From JBJFCE01 sp964437825 (GTDB lineage: Bacteria; Bacillota; Clostridia; Lachnospirales; Lachnospiraceae): DNA of 64,000 bases. Every line of letters starts with the position of its first letter. The first letter of the stretch is position 1. Positions 17,147 to 25,902 of this stretch are shown in pieces. The stretch spans positions 42,948-106,947 of the forward strand of contig CAYTIH010000001.1 in NCBI GenBank assembly GCA_964437825.1, in the 5' to 3' direction. Both the position numbers and the translations under genes were made by a program. The notes below the pieces were generated by a model. It did no database searches. It saw nothing but the letters and a program-made list of their open reading frames with translations, and had not been told where the DNA came from.

Positions 17147-17995
17147 TTAACGTGCAATGAGATTTCCTTCCTCATCCAGCGCAAATTCCGCTGTCATATC
17201 ATCTTTGATCAGCCTGTAATTTCCTGCCTCAAGTTCTCCGAAAATAGTCAGATCGCAGGTTACGGTTGCCTGGGATAAGTCCTGCAAAATATAGGCGATA
17301 TCATGAAATACGATATTCGTCTTTGCGATCGGGAGTATATACCACTCTCCGTCAATTTCTTTCTGAAGTGAATAATGCTCGCCATAACTGATTTCATAAC
17401 CGCTCTGATTATCAATGAGAACCGTAGCAATTCCGTGATCCATATCCGTAACGGTCATGACGGTCCCCAGCGGTAATGCGGAAATCCCATCCTCCGTTTC
17501 TGTCTCCTGCGTTTGTGCCTTCTCCATAAACCGAATATCATATGCGGCCAGCCGCCCGGCATTTGGAAAGAGCAGCACGGATCTGTCGTCCGATTCATCC
17601 TCCCCCTCAAGCAGATTAAAGTATTCCTCAAAATCAACATCCACCTGATACAAATTTCCTTCCTCATCCAGCCACATGCCGTCGCAATAAGCGACACAAA
17701 TGTCAGTTCCATCCTCGGAACCGATCCATAAGCCATAACACGGAACCTGCCAGTTACTGAGAGCATCCTCCTTAAGTTCCTTGGCCGGAAGCGCATTCAG
17801 AGACTTCAGAATTTCTTTCTCACGCGCCGAATCATATAAAGTACGCACCACCATCCGCGTTCCGTCAAAATAATACAGCTCCATTGCACTGGTATTCGGA
17901 CTTGCATCCCCCAGCAGATTTCCCGCCTTCCCGCAGGCAGTCAGCAGGCACAAAAGACATCCCAGCATTCCTATCCAAATTCGTTTTTTTCTCAT
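17147..17995 (-). CDS. Lipoprotein with C-terminal Ig-like domain
   Basis: The start at 17995 has GGAGG 8 nt upstream. The 282-residue protein has a lipobox LLTAC with C21 as the lipidated cysteine. The middle (about 35-150) is acidic with no recognised family. The last ~110 residues (YEISYGEHYSLQKEIDGEWY, then AGNYRL) resemble the bacterial Ig-like domain often found in small Clostridia lipoproteins. It is convergent with the histidine kinase. Role unknown; surface-exposed by inference. Confidence 0.75.
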   Translation of the reverse strand: MRKKRIWIGMLGCLLCLLTACGKAGNLLGDASPNTSAMELYYFDGTRMVVRTLYDSAREKEILKSLNALPAKELKEDALSNWQVPCYGLWIGSEDGTDICVAYCDGMWLDEEGNLYQVDVDFEEYFNLLEGEDESDDRSVLLFPNAGRLAAYDIRFMEKAQTQETETEDGISALPLGTVMTVTDMDHGIATVLIDNQSGYEISYGEHYSLQKEIDGEWYILPIAKTNIVFHDIAYILQDLSQATVTCDLTIFGELEAGNYRLIKDDMTAEFALDEEGNLIAR

Positions 17996-18028
17996 ATATA
18001 ATACCTCCCTATGTATCACTATACAGCA

Positions 18029-18051
18029 TTTGCGAAACTCATCAAAATATT
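18029..18051. repeat. Solo end of the MITE-like element
   Basis: TTTGCGAAACTCATCAAAAT matches the right terminal repeat (reverse strand) of the elements at 1070 and 18106. It lies ~35 nt upstream of the lipoprotein start and ~55 nt from copy B. Confidence 0.55.
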
Positions 18052-18105
18052 ACGCTTCTGATTATGATACGAATGAGGGACCGGAATTTTATGGTATTTT
18101 TACTA

Positions 18106-18475
18106 GGTAATTGCGAAACTAACTGGATTTTGTTGAAATTGCACAAATGATAGAAACAACACAGACACGCCTGCGCTCCGTTTCAGGCGTAACGGACACT
18201 ATCCTCCATGTCAGAGCAGTTTACTGCGATGCCATGCGATCATGGCATATTTGAGGCTCTGACTCAAATTGCCGATTGACAAATAAGCTATCGAGCTTAC
18301 TTGTCAATCTAGGCTCGACAGAACCTCGCCAAGTGCCGACGCCTTCTGTAAGAAAATGATGCAGTTGGGTAGTGTTAAGAAGGCAGGCTGCTGAGTCTGC
18401 CTTTTTCAAAGGGTCTGCTTATGTTTCTACAATTTGCACAATTAACACAATGCTTTGATGAGTTTCGCAATTGCC
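18106..18475. mobile_element. MITE-like element, copy B (~370 bp)
   Basis: Ends GGTAATTGCGAA and TTCGCAATTGCC are inverted, and the similarity extends ~50 bp inward. The interior matches copy A, including the AAGGCAG-type hairpin with T tract (18380-18405), but is interrupted by a 112-nt insert (18199-18310) of two other structured repeats. No transposase is encoded. Confidence 0.7.
18199..18310. repeat. Structured insert nested in MITE copy B
   Basis: First part: GTCAGAGC (18210) pairs with GCTCTGAC (18256), enclosing AGT-TT-ACT and ATGCCATG-CGAT-CATGGCAT, a three-way-junction layout like the arrays at 32741 and 56058. Second part: the 15-bp hairpin GATTGACAAATAAGC (18274-18309), a relative of 7764-7799. 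The flanking sequence resumes the copy A match on both sides. Confidence 0.6.
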
Positions 18476-18482
18476 ATTTTTT

Positions 18483-18520
18483 TAAAAAGGGAAGCAAAAT
18501 ATCATATTCTGCTTCCTTTT
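18483..18520 (-). terminator. Terminator after the zinc-ribbon gene
   Basis: Minus strand GGAAGCAGAATAT pairs with ATATTTTGCTTCC across a 1- to 3-nt turn with one mismatch, then CTTTTT. It lies ~75 nt beyond the stop of the small zinc-ribbon gene. Confidence 0.7.
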
Positions 18521-18594
18521 CAAATTTACTTTTTTCTCATTGGTGCTGCACGACGCAAAGCGCCGCCGGGCTGTGCAGCGCGGCCAAAATCACA

Positions 18595-18810
18595 TCAATC
18601 GTCAAATTCCGTAATTCTCTTTGCAATCATTCCGTAACGAAATCTTGCCAGCTGGTTTTTCTCAAGAACATCCTCCTCCGTGCCATGGTACTGACAACGG
18701 ATGCAGTAATATTCTTTTTTGTCCTTGTCATAGAACATATCCATGTCCAGATCTCTCATAAAGCAGGACGGACATCTATAATTTAATTTGCCTTTTCCAG
18801 ATTGAGCCAT
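18595..18810 (-). CDS. Small zinc-ribbon protein
   Basis: A 71-residue protein with two CxxC knuckles (CPSC at 13-16 and CIRC at 36-39), separated by an acidic, aromatic hairpin (MFYDKDKKEYY). It should bind one zinc ion. It overlaps the end of the 612-aa gene by 28 nt in another frame, with its own GGAGG 10 nt upstream inside that gene, so the two are translationally coupled. No family name is recognised. It could bind nucleic acid or act as an accessory to the enzyme-like partner. Confidence 0.75.
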   Translation of the reverse strand: MAQSGKGKLNYRCPSCFMRDLDMDMFYDKDKKEYYCIRCQYHGTEEDVLEKNQLARFRYGMIAKRITEFDD

Positions 18811-20621
18811 GTTGCAAATACCTCCTTATCTTTTAACACTGTCTTATAGCCAAGTGTAAACATCGGTGAGAATGCATATCCTTCTTTGATATAGCCTGTT
18901 GCATCTGCCTTATCTGTGGATAAGGATACCTTCGTTTCAATTTGAGGTACTACTGCGGAAACGCTCTGCGCACCGACAAGCTCTGCCTCACGGCATTTAT
19001 ATGCATAATCAATCGTTTCTTTCTCATCACCCTTATTGCAGGATAAGGTAATTCCAAGCATATCCTCGGAATATTCGGTTGTACCATAGCATGCAACCAT
19101 ATATTCATTCAGCTCAACAACGGCTGTAGGATCACTCATCTCCAGTACATTACGTTCAATCTTAATGTTTGAGCTTCCTTCCTCAAAATACAGCTTGGTC
19201 TGAAGCTTTACAGTCAGATCTTCAAATTCGATATCCACCGGATCAAGCGTCAGGATTCTGGTCTTTCCTTCCTGTGAGAAGTGCGCTTTGGTACGGCACA
19301 GACACAGATCAACTTCCTCTCCGTTATGGATTAATTTCGCACTTCTGACCGTTCCTTCCCCTGCATAATGTGTGAAATATCCGGCGCGATACTTCTCCTG
19401 AATCAGGAACGGATATGACGCATCTGTCACATGCTTGGTCCCGATACCGACCGGCCAGTTCAGCTTGGCTGCATAAGGACGAAGGTCAACGATGGCGCCG
19501 CCCTGATCCATATTTACACAGGCACGCATAAACGGATCGCAGTACCAGAACAGCTGCTTATCCGAGCCATACAGGATGTCCTTCCACAGGGCGCATTCAG
19601 GCTCCGTATAAGCACGGTTTTCACGATAGAAGTCAGCGAACTCAGACATGGTCATATCATCCAGCTTGCCTTCTTTTTTCAGCTTTCCGTAATAAGCGCA
19701 GCCATCCTCATAGGATTTTAAGAGCAGCTCATAAGGCGCCTCCCAGCGCCCCATTTTGTTCATCCAGCCGGGTCCGACGAACATCATATTGTATGCATAG
19801 CCGTTATTGTATTTTGCAAGATGACGGTACTGGTCGATCAGGTTGTAAAGATAAGGATACTCCCATGTCTTGGTATCATAAATCATACCGCGCAGTACAT
19901 TCTGCGGATGAGTACCGAAATTGGAGCCGTTTCCGTCATAGCATGCCAGAAGGTCTCTGGAAAGATGAGGAATCGCAACGATACCGGAATCTTCTGCTTC
20001 GTTTGCAGCAGGTGCATGTGTATTCTGCTTACTTGGAATCCATGGCGCCCATGGACCGCCGTCCATAAAGGTATACCAGGAATTGTTGCAGGTATGATAA
20101 GCCTTCGGTCCTTCCTCCCAACAGGTTGCGACCGCACATTTTACGGAAGGATATTTTTCTTTAATATAATTGGTCAACTCGGCATCCATATAATAGGAGC
20201 CTGTGGATTCCGGATAAAAGCCGAATCTCTCATGGAATTTTTCAAAAACATCATCCACGATGGATTTCTTATCCTCCATAGAAAACATCCAGATACAGAA
20301 ATCCTTGGTTTTGTATTTCTCACGGAATTCCTTGCAGGGAAGTCCCAGCAAAGTCAAAGCGATTTCATCGCCGTACTTCTCGTGATCTGCCTTTGCAAGC
20401 GCCACTGCCTCATCATTAAATAAAGAAGCATATGTCATCTGAATGGTTGTCTTTAAACCATTTTTGTGAGCGATCTCCTGCTGCGTCTTAAAGATATCCA
20501 GGGACTCTGTCAGAAGCGCCTTCCTGCCGATATCTTCTTCTTTTCCATGTCCTGTCACTTTTTCCGCATACTCCGGAACCATTTCCGGACGATGGATAAT
20601 GTTGACAATAAATTTTTCCAT
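18783..20621 (-). CDS. Unrecognised 612-aa protein, probable carbohydrate-active enzyme
   Basis: No family is recognised with confidence. There is no signal peptide or membrane segment. The N-terminal ~300 residues alternate strands and helices with conserved-looking acidic and His sites (YYMDAELTNYI, CWEEGPKAYHTC, IVAIPHLSRDL, FGTHPQNV), reminiscent of polysaccharide-deacetylase-like or GH57/GH38-like barrels. The C-terminal ~230 residues look beta-rich, like the sandwich domains of glycosidases. RBS AAAGGAG lies 7 nt before the ATG. Its promoter carries the same LacI-type operator as the GH42 gene, so it probably acts on a related sugar. The activity is unknown. Confidence 0.7.
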   Translation of the reverse strand: MEKFIVNIIHRPEMVPEYAEKVTGHGKEEDIGRKALLTESLDIFKTQQEIAHKNGLKTTIQMTYASLFNDEAVALAKADHEKYGDEIALTLLGLPCKEFREKYKTKDFCIWMFSMEDKKSIVDDVFEKFHERFGFYPESTGSYYMDAELTNYIKEKYPSVKCAVATCWEEGPKAYHTCNNSWYTFMDGGPWAPWIPSKQNTHAPAANEAEDSGIVAIPHLSRDLLACYDGNGSNFGTHPQNVLRGMIYDTKTWEYPYLYNLIDQYRHLAKYNNGYAYNMMFVGPGWMNKMGRWEAPYELLLKSYEDGCAYYGKLKKEGKLDDMTMSEFADFYRENRAYTEPECALWKDILYGSDKQLFWYCDPFMRACVNMDQGGAIVDLRPYAAKLNWPVGIGTKHVTDASYPFLIQEKYRAGYFTHYAGEGTVRSAKLIHNGEEVDLCLCRTKAHFSQEGKTRILTLDPVDIEFEDLTVKLQTKLYFEEGSSNIKIERNVLEMSDPTAVVELNEYMVACYGTTEYSEDMLGITLSCNKGDEKETIDYAYKCREAELVGAQSVSAVVPQIETKVSLSTDKADATGYIKEGYAFSPMFTLGYKTVLKDKEVFATWLNLEKAN

Positions 20622-20685
20622 TGCGTTACTCCTTTATCTTATTTTTTATTACTTTTCATTTTCAGATCAGCGTAATTGCTTATGC

Positions 20686-20737
20686 GCAATCGGTTGCTCT
20701 ATGCTTTCAGTTTATCAAAGCCGTTATTCCTTGTCAA
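20686..20737 (-). promoter_or_regulatory. Promoter with LacI-type operator for the 612-aa gene
   Basis: Minus strand TTGACA (20737-20732) and TAAACT (20714-20709), 17-nt spacer. Just downstream is GCAATCGGTTGC (20686-20697), a LacI/GalR-type CG-centred palindrome covering the transcription start. The near-identical site at 21921 stands before GH42. Confidence 0.8.
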
Positions 20738-20822
20738 TGTATACTATTTATGATTTTCAGAACCCGATTTTGTCTATTTTATCCAAGGTGTATCCAACCG
20801 GAATCGTTCAAAGCATCCTTTT

Positions 20823-21842
20823 CTATTTGGTCGATTCCTTTAATACCACCTCATACCCCAGCAGGGTTCTCTCCCGTACGTCATGACCGTCGATATAATC
20901 CAAAAGCGTGCGGCATGCAACCATGCCAAGCTCCGTCTCATCAAACTGCAGGGACGTAATCGCCGGTACATTATTCTCAAGCAGAGTACTATTATAAAAA
21001 GAAGCAATTCTCACATCATCGGGCACTCTGACATTATAATCCTTCAGCACGTTCAGAACCTGATAGCAGATGGAATCATCCATACATATGATGCACTGCG
21101 CCTTTTTATGAAGAATTTCCAGAACCGCCTTCTCTAACATCTGTGAATGCTCTGCATCCAGATACACCAGATCATGATCCATTTCCACTTCCTGATCCTC
21201 AAACGCATCCGCATATCCCTGATATCGCTTGCCGGTAATCACAACCCCTTTATTTCCGCCGATCAGGGCAATCCTGCGCATCCCCTTCATCAGCAGAATG
21301 GATGTCAGCTCCTTACAGGCCTCCCTGTGGTCATGATCCACCTGAATAATGCCTCTTTCCGTGGATGTACCGATTACGACAAAGGGCACATTTTTCTTTT
21401 TCAGATATTCTGCGGGAAGATCCTTTTCCAGAGTACGCCCCAGGATAATGCCGTCCACCTTATTATTCATGACCAGACGTTCCAGCCTTGTAATGTCATC
21501 CTCCTTGATCATGGATACGATCATGTCATAATCTTCCATAGCTGCCGCTTCGCTGATCCCAAGCATACATTTTTGAAGGAAAGAAGAATCCAGAAAATTG
21601 TAATTTCCGGGCATAACCAGCGCGATATTAAAGGTTTTTGACTTTGCAAGTCCCCGGGCGATCACATTCGGCGTATAATCATGTTCTTCAATATATTGCA
21701 GCACACGTTCCCTCGTTTCCTTACCGATTCTTCCTTTTCCCGAAATTGCTCTCGATACGGTCGTTTTGGATACCCCGAGCGCATCCGCCACGTCAGCAAT
21801 GGTTATCTTTTTCTGATTTTCCTCCATAGTCTCTATCGTCAT
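20823..21842 (-). CDS. LacI-family repressor of the GH42 / 612-aa units
   Basis: A 339-residue protein. The HTH is at ~12-33 (ITIADVADALGVSKTTVSRA), with hinge helix PNVIARGLAKSKT and then a periplasmic-binding-protein-like effector domain (ALVMPGNYNFLDSSF). The RBS GGAGG precedes the ATG. It lies between two promoters carrying GCAA-CG-TTG operators, one for the 612-aa gene on its own strand downstream and one for the divergent GH42 gene. A galactoside-type inducer is likely given GH42, but this is inference. Confidence 0.92.
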   Translation of the reverse strand: MTIETMEENQKKITIADVADALGVSKTTVSRAISGKGRIGKETRERVLQYIEEHDYTPNVIARGLAKSKTFNIALVMPGNYNFLDSSFLQKCMLGISEAAAMEDYDMIVSMIKEDDITRLERLVMNNKVDGIILGRTLEKDLPAEYLKKKNVPFVVIGTSTERGIIQVDHDHREACKELTSILLMKGMRRIALIGGNKGVVITGKRYQGYADAFEDQEVEMDHDLVYLDAEHSQMLEKAVLEILHKKAQCIICMDDSICYQVLNVLKDYNVRVPDDVRIASFYNSTLLENNVPAITSLQFDETELGMVACRTLLDYIDGHDVRERTLLGYEVVLKESTK

Positions 21843-21906
21843 TTTGTACCTCCATGCAGTGCGTATTTTGGCTATTCCGTATATTTCATTTCGAATTCCA
21901 GTATGC

Positions 21907-21932
21907 TATAATTAATTTGCGCAAACGGTTGT
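21907..21932 (+). promoter_or_regulatory. GH42 promoter with LacI-type operator
   Basis: Extended -10 TGCTATAAT (hexamer 21907-21912) with a weak -35. The operator GCAAACGGTTGT (21921-21932) starts 9 nt after the -10. The leader to the GH42 start is ~150 nt and includes a small hairpin GTAACTG / CAGTTAC directly before the start codon. Confidence 0.75.
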
Positions 21933-22084
21933 CTTATTATTCTAATGATACCAATTCAGACGATACCAGTCAATGATCACGAATAACAAATATCGGACCT
22001 AAAATTTATTCATTTCTACCAGAGAAACCTCAGGCGGAAGGAAAGGAAAAGGTAACTGCAGTTCAAAACAGTTACGGGAAAAGA

Positions 22085-24157
22085 ATGAAAACGAACAAGA
22101 TCTATTACGGCGCCGCTTACTACGATGAGTACATGCCCTATGACAGAATTGAAGAAGATATGCGTATGATCAGGAACGCCGGGATGAATGTCATCCGTAT
22201 CGCAGAATCCACTTGGGCAACCATGGAGCCCCATGACGGCGTCTTCGATTTTACCCACCTGGACCGAATGCTGAAAGCGGCGGATGCAAACGGAATCGAT
22301 GTCATAATCGGAACGCCGACGTATGCGATTCCCTCCTGGATGGCGGCAAAATATCCCGACATTCTGGCCGTAACCAAAGACGGTCAGGAAATCTACGGCC
22401 GCAGGCAGAATATGGACATTACCAGTCCCGATTACCGCTTTCATGCAGAGAGAATTATCAGACGAATGCTGGAGCATATCAAGGATGCCTCCTGCGTCAT
22501 CGGCTTCCAGTTAGATAATGAGACCAAGGCCTATGATACCCGCGGTCCCAGAGTACAAAAGATGTTCCTTTCTTATTTAAAGGAACAATTTCCTGATCTT
22601 GACGCTTTTAATCTGGAATTCGGCTTGAATTACTGGAGCAACCGCGTCAGCTCCTGGGAGGATTTTCCGAATATCACCGGTACCATCAACGGAAGTCTGG
22701 ATGCGGAATTTCGGAAATTTCAAAGAAAGCTGGCTGCCGATTTTCTGACATGGCAGGCCGGAATTGTCAATGAATACCGCCGTCCGGATCAATTCATCAC
22801 TCAGAATTTTGACTTTGACTGGAGAGGCAGTTCCTTCGGCCTGCAGCCCGATATCGATCAGGTGAAGGCCGCAGAAAGTCTCTCCGCCGCAGGGGTGGAT
22901 ATTTATCATAAAAGCGCTGCCTTTCTGGACGGCGCCGTCATTCATATGGGCGGTGCAATCGGCCGCAGCATCAAAAAAGCAAACTACCTGGTACTGGAAA
23001 CAGAGGCGCAGGGCAACCCCGGCTGGCTTCCCTATGAGAATCAGCTGCGGCTTCAGGCCTACAGTCATCTTTCCTGCGGCGCAAATTCCGTCATGTACTG
23101 GCACTGGCATTCCATTCATAATTCGCTTGAAACCTACTGGAAGGGCGTCCTCAGTCATAATTTAAAGGAAAATGCAATTTACCGCGAGGTCTGCCGGATC
23201 GGACACGAATTCAAATTCCTTGGCAGTAAACTGATCAATCTGCAAAAACAAAATCAAACAGCCGTTATGTTAAGCCATGCTGCGCTTACGGGGCTTTCGG
23301 AATTTCCGATCAGCCCTACCTTGCAGTATAACGAGATTTTCCGCTGGTTTATGGATGCTCTCTATCATTTGAATGTCGACGCCGACATTATCTATGAAAC
23401 TGATCCCGATCTGTCAAGCTATGATACAATCATAGTTCCCGCGCTTTACTCGGCCCCGGCGGATACGATCCGGCGGCTGAAAACCTTCGTCGCAGAGGGC
23501 GGAAGCCTGATCGCAGGCTTTAAATCCTTTTTTGCGGACGAGTATTTAAAGGTTTATCATGACGACCAGCCTCATGGGCTTACGGAAGTCTTCGGTATGA
23601 CCTATGACAGGTTTACGATCCCTACCAGGGAAAAACTATTCTTTTCCAAAGATATCCTCATGAAGGATGAAGCCTCCGGTTCCTCTGCGCCCGCTGCCGA
23701 TGCCGTCATAGAAACCGATGTTCTGGAATGGATGGAGCTTTTGGAGCCTGCAGAAGCACAAATCCTTGCTCATTATCAGGATACTCACTGGAAAAATACA
23801 GCCGCCGTCACACAGAATCATTACGGAAAAGGGCAGGCTGTCTATATCGGTTGTTATTTTGACGCTAAGCTGTTAGAACAATTACTCGCCCGGCTTTTAG
23901 AACAGCGGGGTCTGTTAACCGAGGAAGCAAGATTCCCCGTCGTCGTGAAAAAGGGCATCAATGAAGCGGGAAACCGTATTACCTATATCATGAATTATTC
24001 CGATGAACCCGTATCCTATTTCTACCGCAAAAGCCATAACGCTATGGAGCTTCTGCAGGGAAGTCCCGTTTCCGGAAATACACAGCTCACAATTCCGGCA
24101 TGGGACCTATGCATTCTGGAAGAAAAGCTGCTGCCGCCTTACGGAAGTGCAAACTGA
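22085..24157 (+). CDS. GH42 beta-galactosidase
   Basis: A 690-residue enzyme with the GH42 layout: a catalytic TIM barrel (1-~390) with acid/base N145-E146 (GFQLDNE) and probable nucleophile E305 (LVLETEAQG), a trimerisation domain with a class I amidotransferase-like fold (~400-610), and a small C-terminal beta domain. It hydrolyses terminal beta-galactosyl residues, often from galactan oligosaccharides. No signal peptide. The RBS is weak (GGGAAAAG close to the ATG). The last 19 nt overlap the convergent ABC transporter gene. Together with GH53 it suggests galactan use. Confidence 0.93.
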   Translation: MKTNKIYYGAAYYDEYMPYDRIEEDMRMIRNAGMNVIRIAESTWATMEPHDGVFDFTHLDRMLKAADANGIDVIIGTPTYAIPSWMAAKYPDILAVTKDGQEIYGRRQNMDITSPDYRFHAERIIRRMLEHIKDASCVIGFQLDNETKAYDTRGPRVQKMFLSYLKEQFPDLDAFNLEFGLNYWSNRVSSWEDFPNITGTINGSLDAEFRKFQRKLAADFLTWQAGIVNEYRRPDQFITQNFDFDWRGSSFGLQPDIDQVKAAESLSAAGVDIYHKSAAFLDGAVIHMGGAIGRSIKKANYLVLETEAQGNPGWLPYENQLRLQAYSHLSCGANSVMYWHWHSIHNSLETYWKGVLSHNLKENAIYREVCRIGHEFKFLGSKLINLQKQNQTAVMLSHAALTGLSEFPISPTLQYNEIFRWFMDALYHLNVDADIIYETDPDLSSYDTIIVPALYSAPADTIRRLKTFVAEGGSLIAGFKSFFADEYLKVYHDDQPHGLTEVFGMTYDRFTIPTREKLFFSKDILMKDEASGSSAPAADAVIETDVLEWMELLEPAEAQILAHYQDTHWKNTAAVTQNHYGKGQAVYIGCYFDAKLLEQLLARLLEQRGLLTEEARFPVVVKKGINEAGNRITYIMNYSDEPVSYFYRKSHNAMELLQGSPVSGNTQLTIPAWDLCILEEKLLPPYGSAN

Positions 24158-25902
24158 CTCTGATACAGCTGCGCATAAAAACCGTTTTGTGACAGCAGTT
24201 CTTCATGACTTCCCTGCTCGATGATCGCGCCATCCTTCATAACGAGAATCACGTCGGCTTCCCTGATCGTAGAAAGCCTGTGTGCTACAATGAAGCTGGT
24301 TCTGCCCTTCATCATGACAGCAAACGCATTCTGAATCTTTATTTCGGTTCTGGTATCAATCGAAGAAGTCGCTTCATCCAGAATCAGCATCGGAGGCAGA
24401 CACAGCATAACTCTGGCGATGCAGAGCAGCTGCTTTTGACCCTGGGAAAGATTACCGCCGTCCTCTGTGATTACAGTATCATACCCGTCCGGCAGTCTCC
24501 TGATAAAGCTGTGCGCATGGGACGCCTTTGCAGCGGCAATGATTTCCTCCTGAGCTGCATCCGGCTTTCCCATTGCAATATTGTCCCTGATCGTTCCTGT
24601 TTTCAGCCAGGTTTCCTGCAGAACCATTCCGTAGCCGGTGCGCAGACTGTTACGGGTAATGCCGCGAATATCCGTTCCGCTGACCTTGATCTGTCCCCGA
24701 TCAACATCATAAAAACGCATCAGCAGATTTATCACAGTGGTTTTTCCGCAGCCGGTAGGTCCCACAATCGCGATTCTCTGTCCCGGCTTTACATGCAGAT
24801 TCAAATCTTCGATCAGTTTTTTATCCGGCACATAGGAAAACGAAACATGCTCCAAATCCACCGTTCCGTCCGGATTTGTCAGCACCAGCGCATCCTCCGC
24901 ATCCGGAATCTGAGCTTCTTCGTCGATCAATTCAAAAATCCTTGCCGCACATGCGAGCGCATTCTGAAGTTCCGTAATAACGCCCGAAATTTCATTGAAA
25001 GGCTTGGTATACTGGTTTGCGTAACTTAAAAAGCTAGACAAACGCCCGACGCTGAAATGTCCCGATACCACGGACAACGCTCCCGTCAGTCCAACCGAGG
25101 TATACACAAGAGAATTCACGAATCTGGTGGACGGATTGGTAATGGAGGAAAAAAAGATCGCCTTTAACGAGCACTTTTTCAATCTCTCATTGATTTCATC
25201 AAAGCGCTCCAGGGATGCCTGCTCATGGCAAAATGCCTGTACCACCTTCTGATTTCCGATCATTTCGTCAATCAGTCCTGTCTGTTCCCCTCTGGTCTGG
25301 GACTGCAAACGGAACATGGAATATGTTTTTTTGGCAATAAAGCTTGCTGCAAATAAGGAAACCGGCGTGATACATACAACTGCCAGCGCTATCTTCCATT
25401 GAATCGAAATCATGAAGAACAAAGTTCCGAGGATCGTCAGGATTCCGGTAAATAATTGCGTAAAGCCCATAAGCAGTCCGTCGGAAAACTGATCCACGTC
25501 CGCAATGATACGGCTGACCACGTCTCCATGGGAATGTCCGTCAATATATTTCACAGGCAGAATCTGTATCTTTCTGAAAGCTTCGGCCCGAATATCCTGA
25601 ACCACATGGTAAGTAATCCTGTTATTGCAGACATTCATAATCCATTGCGTGAGCGCCGTAATCAGAACACAAATGACAATTTTTCGCAGGATACGAAACA
25701 GTCCCGGAAAATCAACAAGTCCCCGGTCAATAATATAATCAATCGCATCCCCGGTTAAAATAGGAACATACAAAGTCAAAATAACACTGACCGCAGCAAA
25801 TACCAGGGACAGCAGAATAAACGGCCAATAATGCCTGATATAATGCAATACTTTTCCAAACGTTTCCTTCTGGTTTTTCTTTTTGCTCTGTTTCTCCGCC
25901 AT
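24139..25902 (-). CDS. ABC exporter subunit (permease-ATPase), second gene of a heterodimer
   Basis: The 587-residue protein is a type IV ABC half-transporter. Six membrane helices occupy ~25-310. The ATPase has Walker A GPTGCGKTT, signature LSQGQ, Walker B LILDEATSS with intact Glu, and switch His (VAHRLST). The start ATG at 25902 overlaps the preceding stop (TGATG), with GGAGGAGG ahead; a GTG one codon earlier is possible. Its partner has a degenerate ATPase site, so this subunit supplies the consensus Walker B site of a BmrCD/TM287-288-like exporter. Drug or peptide cargo unknown. Confidence 0.93.
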   Translation of the reverse strand: MAEKQSKKKNQKETFGKVLHYIRHYWPFILLSLVFAAVSVILTLYVPILTGDAIDYIIDRGLVDFPGLFRILRKIVICVLITALTQWIMNVCNNRITYHVVQDIRAEAFRKIQILPVKYIDGHSHGDVVSRIIADVDQFSDGLLMGFTQLFTGILTILGTLFFMISIQWKIALAVVCITPVSLFAASFIAKKTYSMFRLQSQTRGEQTGLIDEMIGNQKVVQAFCHEQASLERFDEINERLKKCSLKAIFFSSITNPSTRFVNSLVYTSVGLTGALSVVSGHFSVGRLSSFLSYANQYTKPFNEISGVITELQNALACAARIFELIDEEAQIPDAEDALVLTNPDGTVDLEHVSFSYVPDKKLIEDLNLHVKPGQRIAIVGPTGCGKTTVINLLMRFYDVDRGQIKVSGTDIRGITRNSLRTGYGMVLQETWLKTGTIRDNIAMGKPDAAQEEIIAAAKASHAHSFIRRLPDGYDTVITEDGGNLSQGQKQLLCIARVMLCLPPMLILDEATSSIDTRTEIKIQNAFAVMMKGRTSFIVAHRLSTIREADVILVMKDGAIIEQGSHEELLSQNGFYAQLYQSQFALP

